Shown: positions 12,365-24,000 of the stretch, piece by piece
Layout: the number at the start of each line of letters is the position of its first letter
How positions within the stretch are numbered: position 1 is the stretch's first letter
Assembly (NCBI RefSeq): GCF_014529535.1
Contig: NW_023503493.1
Coordinates: 21,174,001 to 21,238,000 of the forward strand
Source: Bradysia coprophila
Lineage: Eukaryota > Arthropoda > Insecta > Diptera > Sciaridae
DNA: 64,000 nucleotides
Reading direction: 5' to 3'
Program-made: the position numbers and the translations under genes
The notes under the pieces: generated by a model
What the model was told of the DNA's origin: nothing
The model's database searches: none
The model's input: only the letters and a program-made list of their open reading frames with translations

Positions 12365-13615
12365 CAAAGCACCTAGCAGGGTAATAGAGGTTTTTACACG
12401 TCAAATAGAGTAGTATTTTGATACCAATAATACCATTAGCAGCCGTAATGGTAATTTTGCAATGACATTATGAAAAATGAGCCGTCAGAACAGTCGGAGC
12501 GTTTGCTGCGACTGAGCCCTGTACAAACCCGTACATCTATTGCGTACGTGACCCTAGTTCGTCCGTCGCCCTACTCTTACCGTAAGCCTACTGCGCCCGT
12601 AAACGTCGTTAAAGTAAAATTCTTATGAAATGTGTACGTCTTAAAAATTGCGCATAGAGCAATTACGAAGCCCCGTACGACGTTCCTTTCAAATGTAACA
12701 CAAATTTCGAATTGACCTAAATTAAGTAAGTATCATTTTCACCGATTTATATTGATTTTACAAAAATCCAAAATGGCGGCCGACGGCCATTTTGTTAGGA
12801 GGTGGAAAGTAGTACGGCTGCTTTACATTCGTTAGTACCTTTCAAACAAAAAAAAATGAAATTCGGTCAAAGTTTACTCGAGATATTAACAAAAAACACC
12901 ACCTTCACTGTACGGCCGAGTAGCCACATATAAGCTCACTCCAAGAGACCTAGCTCACGCTCCGGTGAAACGAATTTCATAAACTTTTTTTTTCCTGATT
13001 GGTACGGTCAATACCTATCTAATAAAGCAAAATACCATCTAAATACGTTCAAATTTGGCCAACCTACAAGCAAAAACGGCTTGCCGCCCTGTACCTAGTT
13101 CACACCAAGGGGTCTAACTCAATAGTCGGTCATCCACTTTTCATAAACTTTTTTTTTGTCGATCCGTATTGTAAATACCTTTCATTTGACGTATCACTTA
13201 CAAGTGTAGTGCTTAAATGTCTGGAGATATCGTCGAAAAGCAGTTAGGCACTTATTGGGCCCCAGCTCCGGAAGGGTCGACCCAAAATCGCCCATCTTCG
13301 AACTTAGCCTCACTTTTGACTATCTTTCAGGGATTTTTTTTTTTGAAATCGGATTTGATTTACTCAAGATATCGACGTGACAGACGGACAGACGGACAGA
13401 AGGACAGACAAAATTTTTATTGTGGATTCGTTATCTATGAACATAGGCAAACACTTTGCCCTTACCGTCTGCTTCGAATTCCATCAATTACACACGGCAT
13501 CGTAATCCTATAAGCCCCTTCGTACTTCGTACGGGGCTAAAAAGGTATGGAAATATTCGCATACTTCGATTAAAGTACTACTTTATTTTTTTCTATTACC
13601 CTGCTAGGTGCTTTG
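12365..13615. mobile_element. TIR transposon with 7-bp target duplication, containing an inner repeat element
   Basis: The two ends read CAAAGCACCTAGCAGGGTA and its inverse, with about 20 bp near-perfect and looser similarity beyond. The element is flanked by a perfect 7-bp direct repeat TTTCTAG (12358-12364 and 13616-13622). If the duplication is 8 bp with one mismatch, a hAT-like origin would fit. No transposase frame is visible. The interior (12669-13538) is a separate repeat with its own ends, related to 40407-42306. Confidence 0.75.
12669..13538. repeat. Interspersed repeat with AGCCCCGTACGA ends (copy A)
   Basis: Both ends read inwards AGCCCCGTACGA. The interior is alignable by eye, in inverted orientation, with 40407-42306: shared blocks include the AAAATGGCGGCC/GGCCATTTTG motif, the GTGAGCTAGGTC..TTGGAGTGAGCT block, CCTTGGTGTGAAC, CACTTGTAAGTGATACGTCAA and a GACAGACGGACA microsatellite (13378-13405). 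It is non-coding and nested in the TIR element 12365-13615. Confidence 0.75.
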
Positions 13616-13622
13616 TTTCTAG

Positions 13623-15272
13623 GCAAGTCAACTGCTTGTCCAAATTGCTGTCTCAGAGCATAATATTTGACAATAAATTGGTGGAATTCGATTAAAAGTC
13701 GCTGATTCAAGAGTCTTTTGAATGTTCTTGTTCTCAGCGAATATTATGCTACACTGCTGCATTAGCTGTGTTTATACATTAGTATTTTTTTGTACTGGTC
13801 CTATTAAAAGCGTTAGAGACGCATGATGTGGAAAACACATGAACAATGAAGAGGAGCAACTTAACATCGAAACGGTTTTGTGTAACACATATGATCAGAT
13901 GACATTGTGAATCCAGAAATAGCTATTAAGGCCTATCAAACGAAATGAGTTTAGAGCGTACATACGATCTTTTTACCGAATAACACAACTTTTATGATGA
14001 TAACTTTTAATGATGTAATACAAGATTTCCTTTAATTTAAATATGATGCTCATGGTAATTTGAAAGCTTTACAAAATTAAATTTTGCGAGAAGTAAATAT
14101 TTTTGTGTGAAACCGTTTTACAGTCGGCGACTTTCAAATGAATGACTCATTTGAAAATCAGCTGTTTGTCAGATGATTCACTCATGTAAAGAAATGTGAT
14201 AATGCTTGTTTATACGGGTGAACAATTTACACACATGCGCGTGGTAATTGTACAACCGTTTAAAGACTTAAAACCATATTTATTTGTATGGGTGAATCAG
14301 CTGATACAAAATAAGTCACTGTCTTCTTAAAACTTAAATTGAATAGCTTAACGTAACGACTCTGAAGAGACGAGAAAGGTTAATTTCAAACTTTACTGCA
14401 TTTTACATTTTCAAGAGAGTATCTCGTCAAGTGCCTCACTTGTGCTTGTTTTGACTGTTATATCTAGGAGCCTTTCTGTTCTGCGAATAAAATTTTTCAA
14501 TTTATGTCAGTGTTCATTTGAGTTGATTTTCATACAGAGTGTTCGGTCCTTTATTTGACGTTTCAAAAATGAACCGCTCCTGCCAGGTTTATTTTACTTT
14601 GCCGTGGGTAATAAAGACACAGCACAATTGCAGTAATGTCCCGAAAATATTAGTCATTGTCTAAATACCACAAATTATCCAAAATAGATATGCTGAGCAG
14701 TACATGGGGAATCACACGATTGTGATGTGATTTCTGAGTAGAATGAGACGTGAATATAAAAGAACAATTTGATATGAGATTAATTGACGAACATAGCATA
14801 AAACGTTCAGAAATTCTTAGCCATTCGACAATTATAAGAAAAATAATTGATGAGCTCCGGTAGACCGGTGTGTATTATTTCATGTAGTGAAATGTATTGT
14901 GAAGAGCATTATTAGATGAATCTAATTTTAAACACTTGCACATTTAGATGCATTGACTCGAAATTATTATAGCTTCAAAAATTGACTATATCGAGTTCTT
15001 TATTTATCGAATGTAGAGGTATACCTACGACGGAACCTCTAAATAATGACTTCACTAACAAACATAGTTTGAAATTAATGTTTTTGCTGATTAAAACGAT
15101 TAAAACCTAAGCTAAGGTAAGATAAGGTAAGACTCTTAGTAAGACAAGCTATGGCTTTAAAACGTCTTGTAAGTTTGTTATAAATATATCAGAAAAAAAA
15201 CTTCAACCTAAGTGGTATGGACAGAACCATTAAAAAGAGAAACTTTCGTAAATGATAATGAAAACGTTTTTT
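13623..15272. other. Gene-free AT-rich stretch
   Basis: No convincing reading frame. Small hairpins occur (for example around 14125-14165), but nothing that defines a repeat or RNA gene. The downstream exons of the secreted-protein gene at 15273-15752 would lie here if it is spliced; none was recognised. Confidence 0.4.
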
Positions 15273-15752
15273 TTACCTTTTATTAACAAATCTGGACCCT
15301 AAGCCCATATGATGTAGTTCGGTTCCTGTATCGCCTCTATAACATAAATATCCCTCTGTATAACGTTGTTTGACACCACTCACTGATAAAATAACATCGG
15401 TTTCATTTCTAAATATTATAGGCAGTGGTTCACTTGTATAATCACAGGATTTTGTTGAAATTGTTGGATATATAAATAAGTTATGATTTATTATCGGTAC
15501 ACCACTATTTAAATGTTCTATTTTGATTTTAATTAACGATTGCAAAAAGGTTTTATTTATACTGTTAGGCAACTCAATGTTGTCGATTTTGTTTGAATTA
15601 AAAGCTTCCACATTCGGTATTTGCACTGGTGTGGCGTCTATAAATAATGTTGATGATAAGGAAATAAGGAATATAACAGATGACAACGTCCATAACATTT
15701 TTTCACTTCCACAACGTTTAGTCCGAATACAAAATACACAATTCATTCTCAT
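15273..15752 (-). CDS. Unidentified secreted protein (possibly first exon only)
   Basis: A 159-codon frame starts with ATG at 15752. Near the N-terminus it has a strong hydrophobic signal segment (MLWTLSSVIFLISLSSTLF at about residues 19-37, followed by a likely cleavage site after DAT). The predicted mature part of about 115 residues contains two N-glycosylation sequons (NKT, NET) and two cysteines, in KSCDYTSEP and GYLCYRGDT. It ends FVNKR then TAA, but the stop overlaps a possible donor (AAAG|GTAAAA), so the gene may continue in an unseen exon. I do not recognise the family. Composition and the signal peptide argue for a real gene; the second ATG (Met19) may be the true start. Confidence 0.5.
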   Translation of the reverse strand: MRMNCVFCIRTKRCGSEKMLWTLSSVIFLISLSSTLFIDATPVQIPNVEAFNSNKIDNIELPNSINKTFLQSLIKIKIEHLNSGVPIINHNLFIYPTISTKSCDYTSEPLPIIFRNETDVILSVSGVKQRYTEGYLCYRGDTGTELHHMGLGSRFVNKR

Positions 15753-16164
15753 TATTATTTCTTCACAAAATTTTTACTTTTGATGAAAAGGACGTGGAAC
15801 AACTATTAAATGAAAACACAACACTTTCTGTTTAAAAAAAAAAGTTTTTATACAAAAAATACACTTGAAAAGGACAGCAAGACTATGTGTGTTACGAATA
15901 AAGTAAATTTTTCACTGGACAAAATTCTACCGCAGTGGAGTGTTATTTATTGTCTAATGGTCTAATGGAAACTAACTATCTTTATTTACTCCACAGAGAA
16001 ATCGATTAAAATTTGCATATCTTGGTTAAAGTACACGATCTTTTTTTGACTAGACTTGAGTACAGAAACTCTACTACATTTTCAGTCAAAATGTGTGTCA
16101 GTGTTGTCTGACTCTCGACAAAAAGCTTTAGGAAAATAATATTCGTTATATGTATTTGTAGGTG

Positions 16165-16430
16165 TCTTCGGTTTCTTCCAAGGTGAAATGAAATGTCAAA
16201 CCGTCATCCATAGAAGCATAACCTCAACATTATTTACAATGATATTAAGCCAAAATAACAAAAGAAAAAAGTTGTGGCTATAGGTCACTTTCAAGTGCAA
16301 CATCAAAATGTCTTTCGTCATCCACAGACAACATTGACAAAATGTATGGAAATGAGTTGAGGTTATGGCTCTGTGGATACCGTTTGACATTTAACTGCAC
16401 TTTGCACCTGCACTTGGAAGAGATATATGG
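16165..16430. mobile_element. Inverted-repeat MITE, family 'AAATGTCAAACCGTCATCC'
   Basis: The left arm (about 16173-16240) and right arm (about 16340-16425) are inverted copies sharing CTTCCAAG, AAATGTCAAAC, a CATCCATAGA/ATCCACAGA block and GCATAACCTCAAC. A third partial copy in the same orientation as the left arm occurs at 17006-17070. No coding capacity. The plus-strand frame at 16342-16584 crosses the right arm and is a by-product. Confidence 0.6.
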
Positions 16431-17005
16431 TTCTATGGATGACATCGGTTTGCATTCGGTTCATATTGTTCGGCTAAACCGTTGTTTCGAAGAAACCTAT
16501 ACAATTGACATAGACAGAAGATGCGAGGGACCGAAATTCTCAATTCCGAACCTGCGTCTACTCCACAGAGGCAGATTGTGTTAGAGTGATAAGCCATGTT
16601 CTGAGCTGAACTATTTCAAAGGTCGTTTCTGCAAACTGTCAGAAAAAATCTTCAATTGAAAATTTTCCTATTTTGTCGAACAGAGGGGAACCATCCAGAA
16701 ATATCAATTAAATATTTTATTAGATCATACTTGAGTGTTTCTATTATAAACCAAATGACGTTAAATAACAGAAAAAAGTGAAAACAAAAATTTTACATTG
16801 TATCCGCAGCATTTCATTGCAAAAACTGTTCGAAAATTCCAATTCGAGCAATGTATTGCTCGATCTCCAAACACAACTATCAAAAGAACCATTCCAGTCT
16901 TTTATTTGTGATTTTCTATTAGAGTTGCACTGCAGATGACATCATTTTTCTATAAAAATGAATATGAGCAAAGATCACAAGGTGTCATGTCCATTTTTCC
17001 ATATA

Positions 17006-17270
17006 AGTTTCTTCCAATGGTGAAATGAAATGTCAAACCGTCATCCATAGAGCCATAACCTAAACACTATTAACAATGCAACTGTCAAAACCAGCTTGAT
17101 ATTACCAGCTTGTAATTTACGTGCCAATACCAGAGAGATGACAGTCGCCAACTTTTCATCTCTCTGGCCAATATGCGTAGGAATCACACACCATACCATT
17201 GATATTGGCCCTGTAGGAGTAAGCTGGCAACACTATTAGTAACGAACACGACACGTCAAAAATATATGGA
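17006..17270. repeat. Partial copy of the same MITE plus an inserted hairpin
   Basis: 17006-17070 repeats the left arm of the 16.2-kb element (TTTCTTCCAATGGTGAAATG, then the CATCCATAGAGCCATAACC block). Inside follows a separate hairpin segment, with CCAGAGAGATGA (about 17130) facing TCATCTCTCTGG (about 17155), bracketed by ACCAGCTT and AAGCTGG. This looks like one small element inserted into another. Confidence 0.45.
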
Positions 17271-17313
17271 AAAATGAGATGAAAATTGAAGGTGTAAGAT
17301 GTTGTCTGACTGT

Positions 17314-17540
17314 CAAGGCTGTATACTTTGGGGAGGTCACGCAGACCGCCATTTTATTAGATACGCGGGAACACACCACTTCTGATGATTTTACATGTAA
17401 AAAATTTCACCACATCATCAAGACGACGAGAATCATCAGAGTAGGTGAATTTTTGTATGAAATCGGCCATTTTATCATTAACTGTGGTGTGTAACCCGCG
17501 TATCTGTATCTGCGTGACCTCCCCAAAGTATACAGCCTTG
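17314..17540. mobile_element. hAT-type MITE, 'CAAGGCTGTATACTTTGGGG' family, copy 1
   Basis: About 31-bp terminal inverted repeats, CAAGGCTGTATACTTTGGGG and its inverse, continue into GAGGTCACGCAG. They flank an AT-rich centre with secondary inverted repeats (TAGATACGCGGG / CCCGCGTATC). The flanking octamers CTGACTGT and GTAACTGT match at 6 of 8 positions. A second copy at 46648-46833 has a perfect 8-bp duplication, which supports the family boundaries. Confidence 0.85.
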
Positions 17541-18081
17541 GTAACTGTTCGCGTTACTTACGTACAGGTGATATAACTTCTTTCTGGTAAAGTATCCATT
17601 AAGTGTCCGTAAAGCGAAGTTGGTTCACACAAAAATAGATCGCTAACATCAGCAAATTTGACAAACATTATATAACTGAAAGAAAGTCTATTGCATTTGA
17701 GCTTTAGTCCAGAAGAACATCCAACATCCAGAAGAAAAGTGTCTCAAAAACTTAGTTAGCTGTTAAATTTTACAGATCAACAACAACAGGATTGTATATA
17801 GTGACAAAAAACAATGGAAGTAAAAACCAGTCCTCTGCTTCATACACATTTTGACATTAGACCCATACTTTCATTGACAAAAAATACTAGAAATTACCTA
17901 AACCAATTTTGCTAACAACACTTGCCAAAGGAATCATCTACTTGACAGCTATGGCAGCACTGACTAGCTGTATTTATAATTTCAACTTTTATTAAATCTA
18001 ACAAGTCAATCTCTCCGCATCGTACAGCATTATACTATAAGCAATTCGACGACGAAAGTATAATCCGTTTAAGTGCTAACA

Positions 18082-20422
18082 ATGTCGTCTTTATATTCTC
18101 GGGCTCAGTCAGAATTTACGGTAACATCCGCGAAAAGCGAATAACAACAATTTACGTTGAGGTTAAATTTATGTATCATTCTAGGAATCGCTGACAAAAT
18201 GCCTAGAAAAAAAGGACATTGAACAGTTGAAGGCATCATATGGAGTGTTCGATGTAAACGGTCTTGATGCCAAATCTACGCTGGATCAGACATTCCGGGA
18301 ATTTTTGTTCAAAACAGTGTTTCAAAACAAATCGTGCGTTGATTTTATAGACTTGTCGGTTAAGGCGGTTCGCAATAATTTGGTTACGTCGGCTCTACCG
18401 ATTACTTTACTGGGTGACATGTTCGATGCTGTTACATTGGACGAATCTGAGAAACTTTTCCGCTATGTCGAGGACAATGTGGGTAAGTGATTTCAGTGTG
18501 AGATTTCGACTCGAACCAGTTCGGCCAGTTCTAATTTTTTGCTTTTATTTTGGAAAGACGTTTGGAAAGAGCCAGTGTTTTTCTCGTCCTGCAAAAATCA
18601 TCTTCTTCGGATGTGCAATGATTTGTTGCGACGATTATCACGATCACAGAACACCGTATTTTGTGGAAGAATTCTCCTTTTCCTGGCCAAATTCTTTCCA
18701 TTTTCTGAACGGTCCGGCCTCAACGTGGTGTCTGAATTCAATTTGGAAAATTTGACGGAATATGCCAGCGATGCAATTGACATTGACGATTCACTAGTCG
18801 ATTCAGAGGACGTTCAAGTGAAAATCGACTACAATTTGTACTGCAAATTTTGGGGATTGCAGGATTTTTTCCGAAATCCGAACCAGTGCTACAACACTGT
18901 CCAATGGAAAACATTTGCTTTGGTAAGAATCGAATCGGAGATTTAATTTTTGGAAAATGAGTCACGTTTGGGTTGCTTATTTTTTCAGCATGCATCCAGT
19001 GTTCTGTCGGCATTCAACAGCTTCAAACTGGAGGAACCGCGTGACAGCTCATCGAAAAATGACAAAGATGATGACCAGAACGAGGATGTTGAGATGCAGG
19101 AGGAAATTCGAACGCAACATTTCTTTTCCAAATTTCTCACCAATTCCAAATTGCTCGCACTGCAATTGTCCGACTCGAATTTCCGCAGATCGGTCTTGGT
19201 TCAGTGTCTCATACTGTTTCAGTATCTCCGTTCAACTGTAAAATTCAAAGCGTAAGTTTTTCCGTACACTCCGTGGATTTTGTCTTTACAACACAAATCC
19301 CCTTTCATTACAGTGACACATTCAGTTTGAATGCATCACAATCGGAATTCATCAAAGAAACTGAAGTTCAAATATACAAATTGTTGGAGGAAACACCACC
19401 CTGCGGCAAAAAGTTCGCCAAGACTGTCCGGCATATGCTGCAAAGAGAGGAACTCTGGAACACCTGGAAAAATGATGGCTGCAAAGGTTTGATTAAATTT
19501 TCCCGTTGCTAACATTGCCAGTGTCATTCTCTACAATCAAATTTCAGAATTTAAACGTCCCGATGTCAGCATCGACGAGTCGATTAAGCCACCAGCTAAA
19601 AAATTCAAGCGAAATCTGGGTGACGCCATAGGCGATGCGTCCAAACAAAGTAAATTCTACATGGGGAACGCCGAGTTGACCCGTTTATGGAACCTCTGTC
19701 CAGATAACTTGCAAGCGTGTCGTGGTGCAGATCGCAACTTTTTACCGTCAATCGAACAGTATTTGGAAAATCCCAAAGATAAAACAGACGCAACGTTTGA
19801 GTGGCGAGCACTACGGCTCCTAGCCCGCCAATCACCACATTTCTTCACAATGATTCAAACACCCAACAAGGTGGCCGATTATTTGGAAAGTGTTCGGAAG
19901 AAGATCAGCGAAAGTAGAACTAAAACGAGAGTGGATCCGGTCGAGCCATTGAATCCGGTTGAAATTGAAGAAGTTCAAATCCAGAATACCAACGAAGACG
20001 GATTGACTGAGGATGCAGAAATGTTGAGATCGGCAGACCAAGACGATAAAAATACACATAAAACGGCTATCGCAACGCCGGAACAGTTGAAAGAATTGTC
20101 GGTGATAATTGGGGGAACGTGGCAAAAGCTTGGAAGTAAATTGGGTGAGTGAAGCCAGTTTTTCGTTTAGAGATTTTTATTAATATTTTTTCCCCTTTGT
20201 GTAGGCTACACACCCGATCTGTTGAAATTTTTCGCCGACTCCAACACCGCAAATGTTCAGGAACAGTGTCGTACAATGCTCCAGCACTGGTTTAATGATG
20301 ATGACGACGCAAGTTTAGATAATTTAAGTTATATTTTGGAAGGACTTGATATGATTGCTGCAGCCGATGCGATTAAACGATTCTTGGAGCCCGCTGACAA
20401 AATGGAAGATATCTCAGAGTGA
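18082..20422 (+). CDS. thoc1: THO complex subunit 1
   Basis: Seven exons: 18082-18120, 18185-18482, 18558-18922, 18989-19251, 19314-19486, 19548-20144 and 20205-20422. All junctions are GT..AG with consistent phase; 650 codons plus TGA, against 657 in the human protein. Exons 1-5 encode the helical THOC1 fold (FREFLFKTVFQNKSC, GRILLFLAKFFPFSERSGLN, DYNLYCKFWGLQDFFRNPNQ). A basic patch PAKKFKR near residue 398 looks like a nuclear signal. Residues of about 557-640 form the C-terminal death domain (LGSKLGYTPDLLKFF, MLQHWFNDDDDASLDNL). THOC1 (Hpr1) is a core THO/TREX subunit that couples transcription to mRNA export. The start is the first ATG before a short 13-codon exon (MSSLYSRAQSEFT). A polyadenylation signal AATAAA lies just after the stop, near 20463. 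Confidence 0.93.
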
Positions 20423-21033
20423 TTTGAGTGATTTTTTTTGTTCTGGTTCATCTTTGAAGATGTAATAAAACCAATTCCGCAATTGGAGATAAAGAAATCG
20501 AGTTTTTTGTCGTGAAGAATTAGTCCCTTGATCAGCGTTTTGAGAAGATAAGGTAAGTCGACAAATTGAAATTAATTTCGGTCCGTCCGTGACGGTACAA
20601 ACACAATTTTTAAATTGCGACGAAAACATTCTTCGAATTTTGAATTGAATTCGGTTGTTTTGGAAAATAAATTATTTGGAGCACGCCAATCCAATCCAAT
20701 CAATTCCATTAAACACCTTACCTCACGGTCCAATTATTCGTTTACGTTTTCGACATTTATCCGCTTCACTGCTACGAATAGTATGAACATAAACAAAATA
20801 GCAAAACACTCGGAATCGGCATGCGCCGTACGGAAGTAGATGCATATGCATACACTATACCGAAAATCCTTTCGATTTTTATATGTAACGTCGTAAGCAC
20901 GTTTTCCGTTTCACATTTTCAGTACCGAGTTGAACGTTGAGTATTTTAGTTGCTCTTTTTGAAAGTAAGTCCAAAAACAAAACATTTTATTATCAACTGC
21001 ATTCTTGCATCACACTTGTGTGACGGAAAAAAA
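20423..21033. other. Intergenic region between THOC1 and TOGARAM1 (3' UTR / promoter)
   Basis: Holds the THOC1 poly(A) signal and presumably the TOGARAM1 promoter and 5' UTR. The two genes are in tandem, about 0.6 kb apart. No core-promoter motif was clear enough to call. Confidence 0.4.
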
Positions 21034-24000
21034 ATGTTTTTCCGTCGCGTATTTTCCCGTAAAAGTTCATCGTCAGTAGACAGTGATCATCGTATTATAC
21101 CAAATCAAAATCATAATAACAATAATGCCGATGCATCAACCATTACCGTGCCCATATCACCGCATCGATTGCAACGAAAACAAATCAAGTTGAATGAAGG
21201 ATTTTCCGTTCTGCAATTAACTCCACTTTGGGAGCACATAATTCGAACCAAATCACTTCCATCGAATATAAACGAAACCGAAATGTTTTTAGAATTTTTG
21301 GAACGATTGTATGACCCTGAGTGGCAGGTTCGCCAACATGCACTGAAAGTACTTGTGGACGTTTTAATTGTAATGAGCCAGCGGGCTGATCAATATTTCA
21401 GTCCGTTGATTAAGCCACTTGTTGAGAATCTAGGCCATGGTGCTCCTGCAGTGCAAAAGGGTGCACTTGATTGTCTGAAAGTGTATATGTCTGAAACGGC
21501 GATGCCGGAAACCGTTTTATTGGAGATTATTGGTGTTGGTATGGAACAAAAATTGATGAATTCAGCTGCATTCGGACGGCAATGCATCGCTGTTATGCTG
21601 TCACTTCCGTCGCTGATTCAAACTCAACTTTTAAATAAATCAAAACGCAGTTTCGTTATCAAAGCTGCCATTGATGCTTTGACCGTAAAAATGGCACAGG
21701 TCACATATCAAGAAACGGCCCTAAAAGTCCTATTAAGGTGAGGTAGTAGAGTGTTCGCTTTTTTCTTCATTTACTTACGTGTTCGATCACAAATCATTTC
21801 CATCAAATTATACACCCTTACCGCACATCACATGATTCCTCATGAGCTACTTCATTCTCGTGTTCGATCAGATATTGTTTCCATGGACTTATTCATGGTC
21901 TTCTTCCTGCACATTTATGATTATGTAGAGTTATAAACTGATGTGACGACGACTTAAGTCGTATCTTATTGCTAAACAGTTTGAAAAATCTTTCAGAATC
22001 CGGCAAATGATTGGATCTCGTGAATTCGCTGAGCATATTGCTCACGGCGACCATCGAGAATTCGAACTATTATGCAATGTTTATGGTCTGCCAGATTATC
22101 TTCCAACTCGAGATTCGCGAAACGATCTGTATGACGCAAGCGATTCGATAAAATATTCAGCATGGCAAGTTCTCAGTCCTGACTTCAACACTAACAGTAA
22201 TATGCGACCATCGGAAGTGTGCTGGAAGTCAACAACAGAGGATGAGGCCGACGAGTCTGATATGTCAACCGATCCGATTGCCAAGTCGATGTATTTGAGA
22301 AAGGCTAACTCCTGTCCGAATGTTTTTCCCAACTCTGACTCAAGTGAAAAGGTTATAATGGAAACGGAAATTAACATTGAAAATACCCCGGTCACCATGA
22401 GAATCCTAGAGGAAAAATCTTACGACGATGATAATAATGCTTGCCGGACATCGGTGTACGAGCACAGTGGAATAATTCGCGTTTTGACTGATAGTGAATT
22501 AGATGAAATGAACAATGGTGAATATTACACACGAGGTAGAACTCCAAGACGAGTAACATTCGGAGGTGAATCTGTAAAACTGCGAACGCCAGATAGTGAT
22601 AGTGTGGCCCAAAGTGATAGTGATGCTAAGTCAAGGAGTAGATCGCTAGAATCAAGCACAGTATCGGTAGCAGATATACTTCACATCGATATACCAATGG
22701 ATAATACCAAAGAGTTGTCACCGCAACGATCTAAAAGCGCTGGCATAGCTAGAAGTGATAGTGTATCGCCGAATTCTGTATCACCAGTGGAACGTGCTAA
22801 ATCGGCTCGACCAAGGCGTTTCAGTCCTGCTCATAGTATCGTTTCGCCCATTCCACCGCATAAGCAAATTGAAGTGTTACACAATTTACAAAGAAGTCCT
22901 CTAATATCACCGGACAGAAACCGAAGAAGCTCGTCCGCCGGTGACGAGAAAATTAGTGATGACAAGAATTTTAATGAAAGGGAGCATGTGTCACAAACTG
23001 CCTCCCAACAAGAGACTGTTAGATCAAGTGCTCAGTTGCCGAAAAAGAGTTGGGAAGATTTAGATCTGATTGACGCGGATGCCGTTACAAATTTAAAGAG
23101 TGGGGTGAGTGTTCCCATATACCTTGTTTCGCTTAATTCTCATTTATCCGTGTGCTTATCTGACACAGTATAATGAAACATTGAAGTGACACACTTTCAT
23201 TATTTTATCGTTAACGTTTTATTTTTCTATTTTTTTTCATTTTTGTGTTCATTCAAATTGTTGAATCGTAAACTTTTGTCCTGAATAATAGCCGAACAAC
23301 AACTAAAACACCGGCTAAAAATTGTGCGACCTCAATATAACTTTTTATCTCAATCGTCATCTTAACAGCAATTATTAATAGGGGCTTTTTTATAATAATA
23401 TTTAATGCACGCGATATCTACCCTAACACTACTGGATCACAGCCTACATCATGAGTGTATAGTATTCAGAAAAAGAAATTATTACACTGACATGGGTAAA
23501 TGGCTATGGGTTATTAAAATTTGTCAGGAATGTATAGTATAGTATAATGAAATGAAATAAGAAACACTGAATATAATCTATGGACATTGCATGTGCATAT
23601 AACTGCATATACGAAATCAGGCTCGGAAATCAATTTTAATTACCAACAGGATTTTAATTCATGTTGTCCGGTAAATATTTGTCTATGAGAAAAGTAATTA
23701 ACGGCTATTATCATGTGTATTCCCGACTCTATGCTCTGTTGTGTAACAGAATGTATATATTCAAACTAATAAAGTGAAAGATTCTGTATCGATTTGTTGA
23801 AAATGCTTAGACCAACAACAAAAAAGCAACAGATTTGTTAATTACATTGACGATATGTTTGCCGTCTGCTAAGGCTTATGATAGTTTTGAATGCGTGCGT
23901 TGCATTTTCATAGCAACCCGGTCCAAAGAATCATAAAAGTTACTGACATATTCCTGGCCAAGACATTCTTTAAATCGATTTTTCACCATGAAGCCATGAT

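Noticed and set aside
23105..23173. Read-through of exon 2 beyond its donor as the true C-terminus of TOGARAM1
   Set aside because: The donor GTGAGT at 23105 is strong and exon 3 continues the TOG2 domain in the right phase; a short isoform is possible but not supported.
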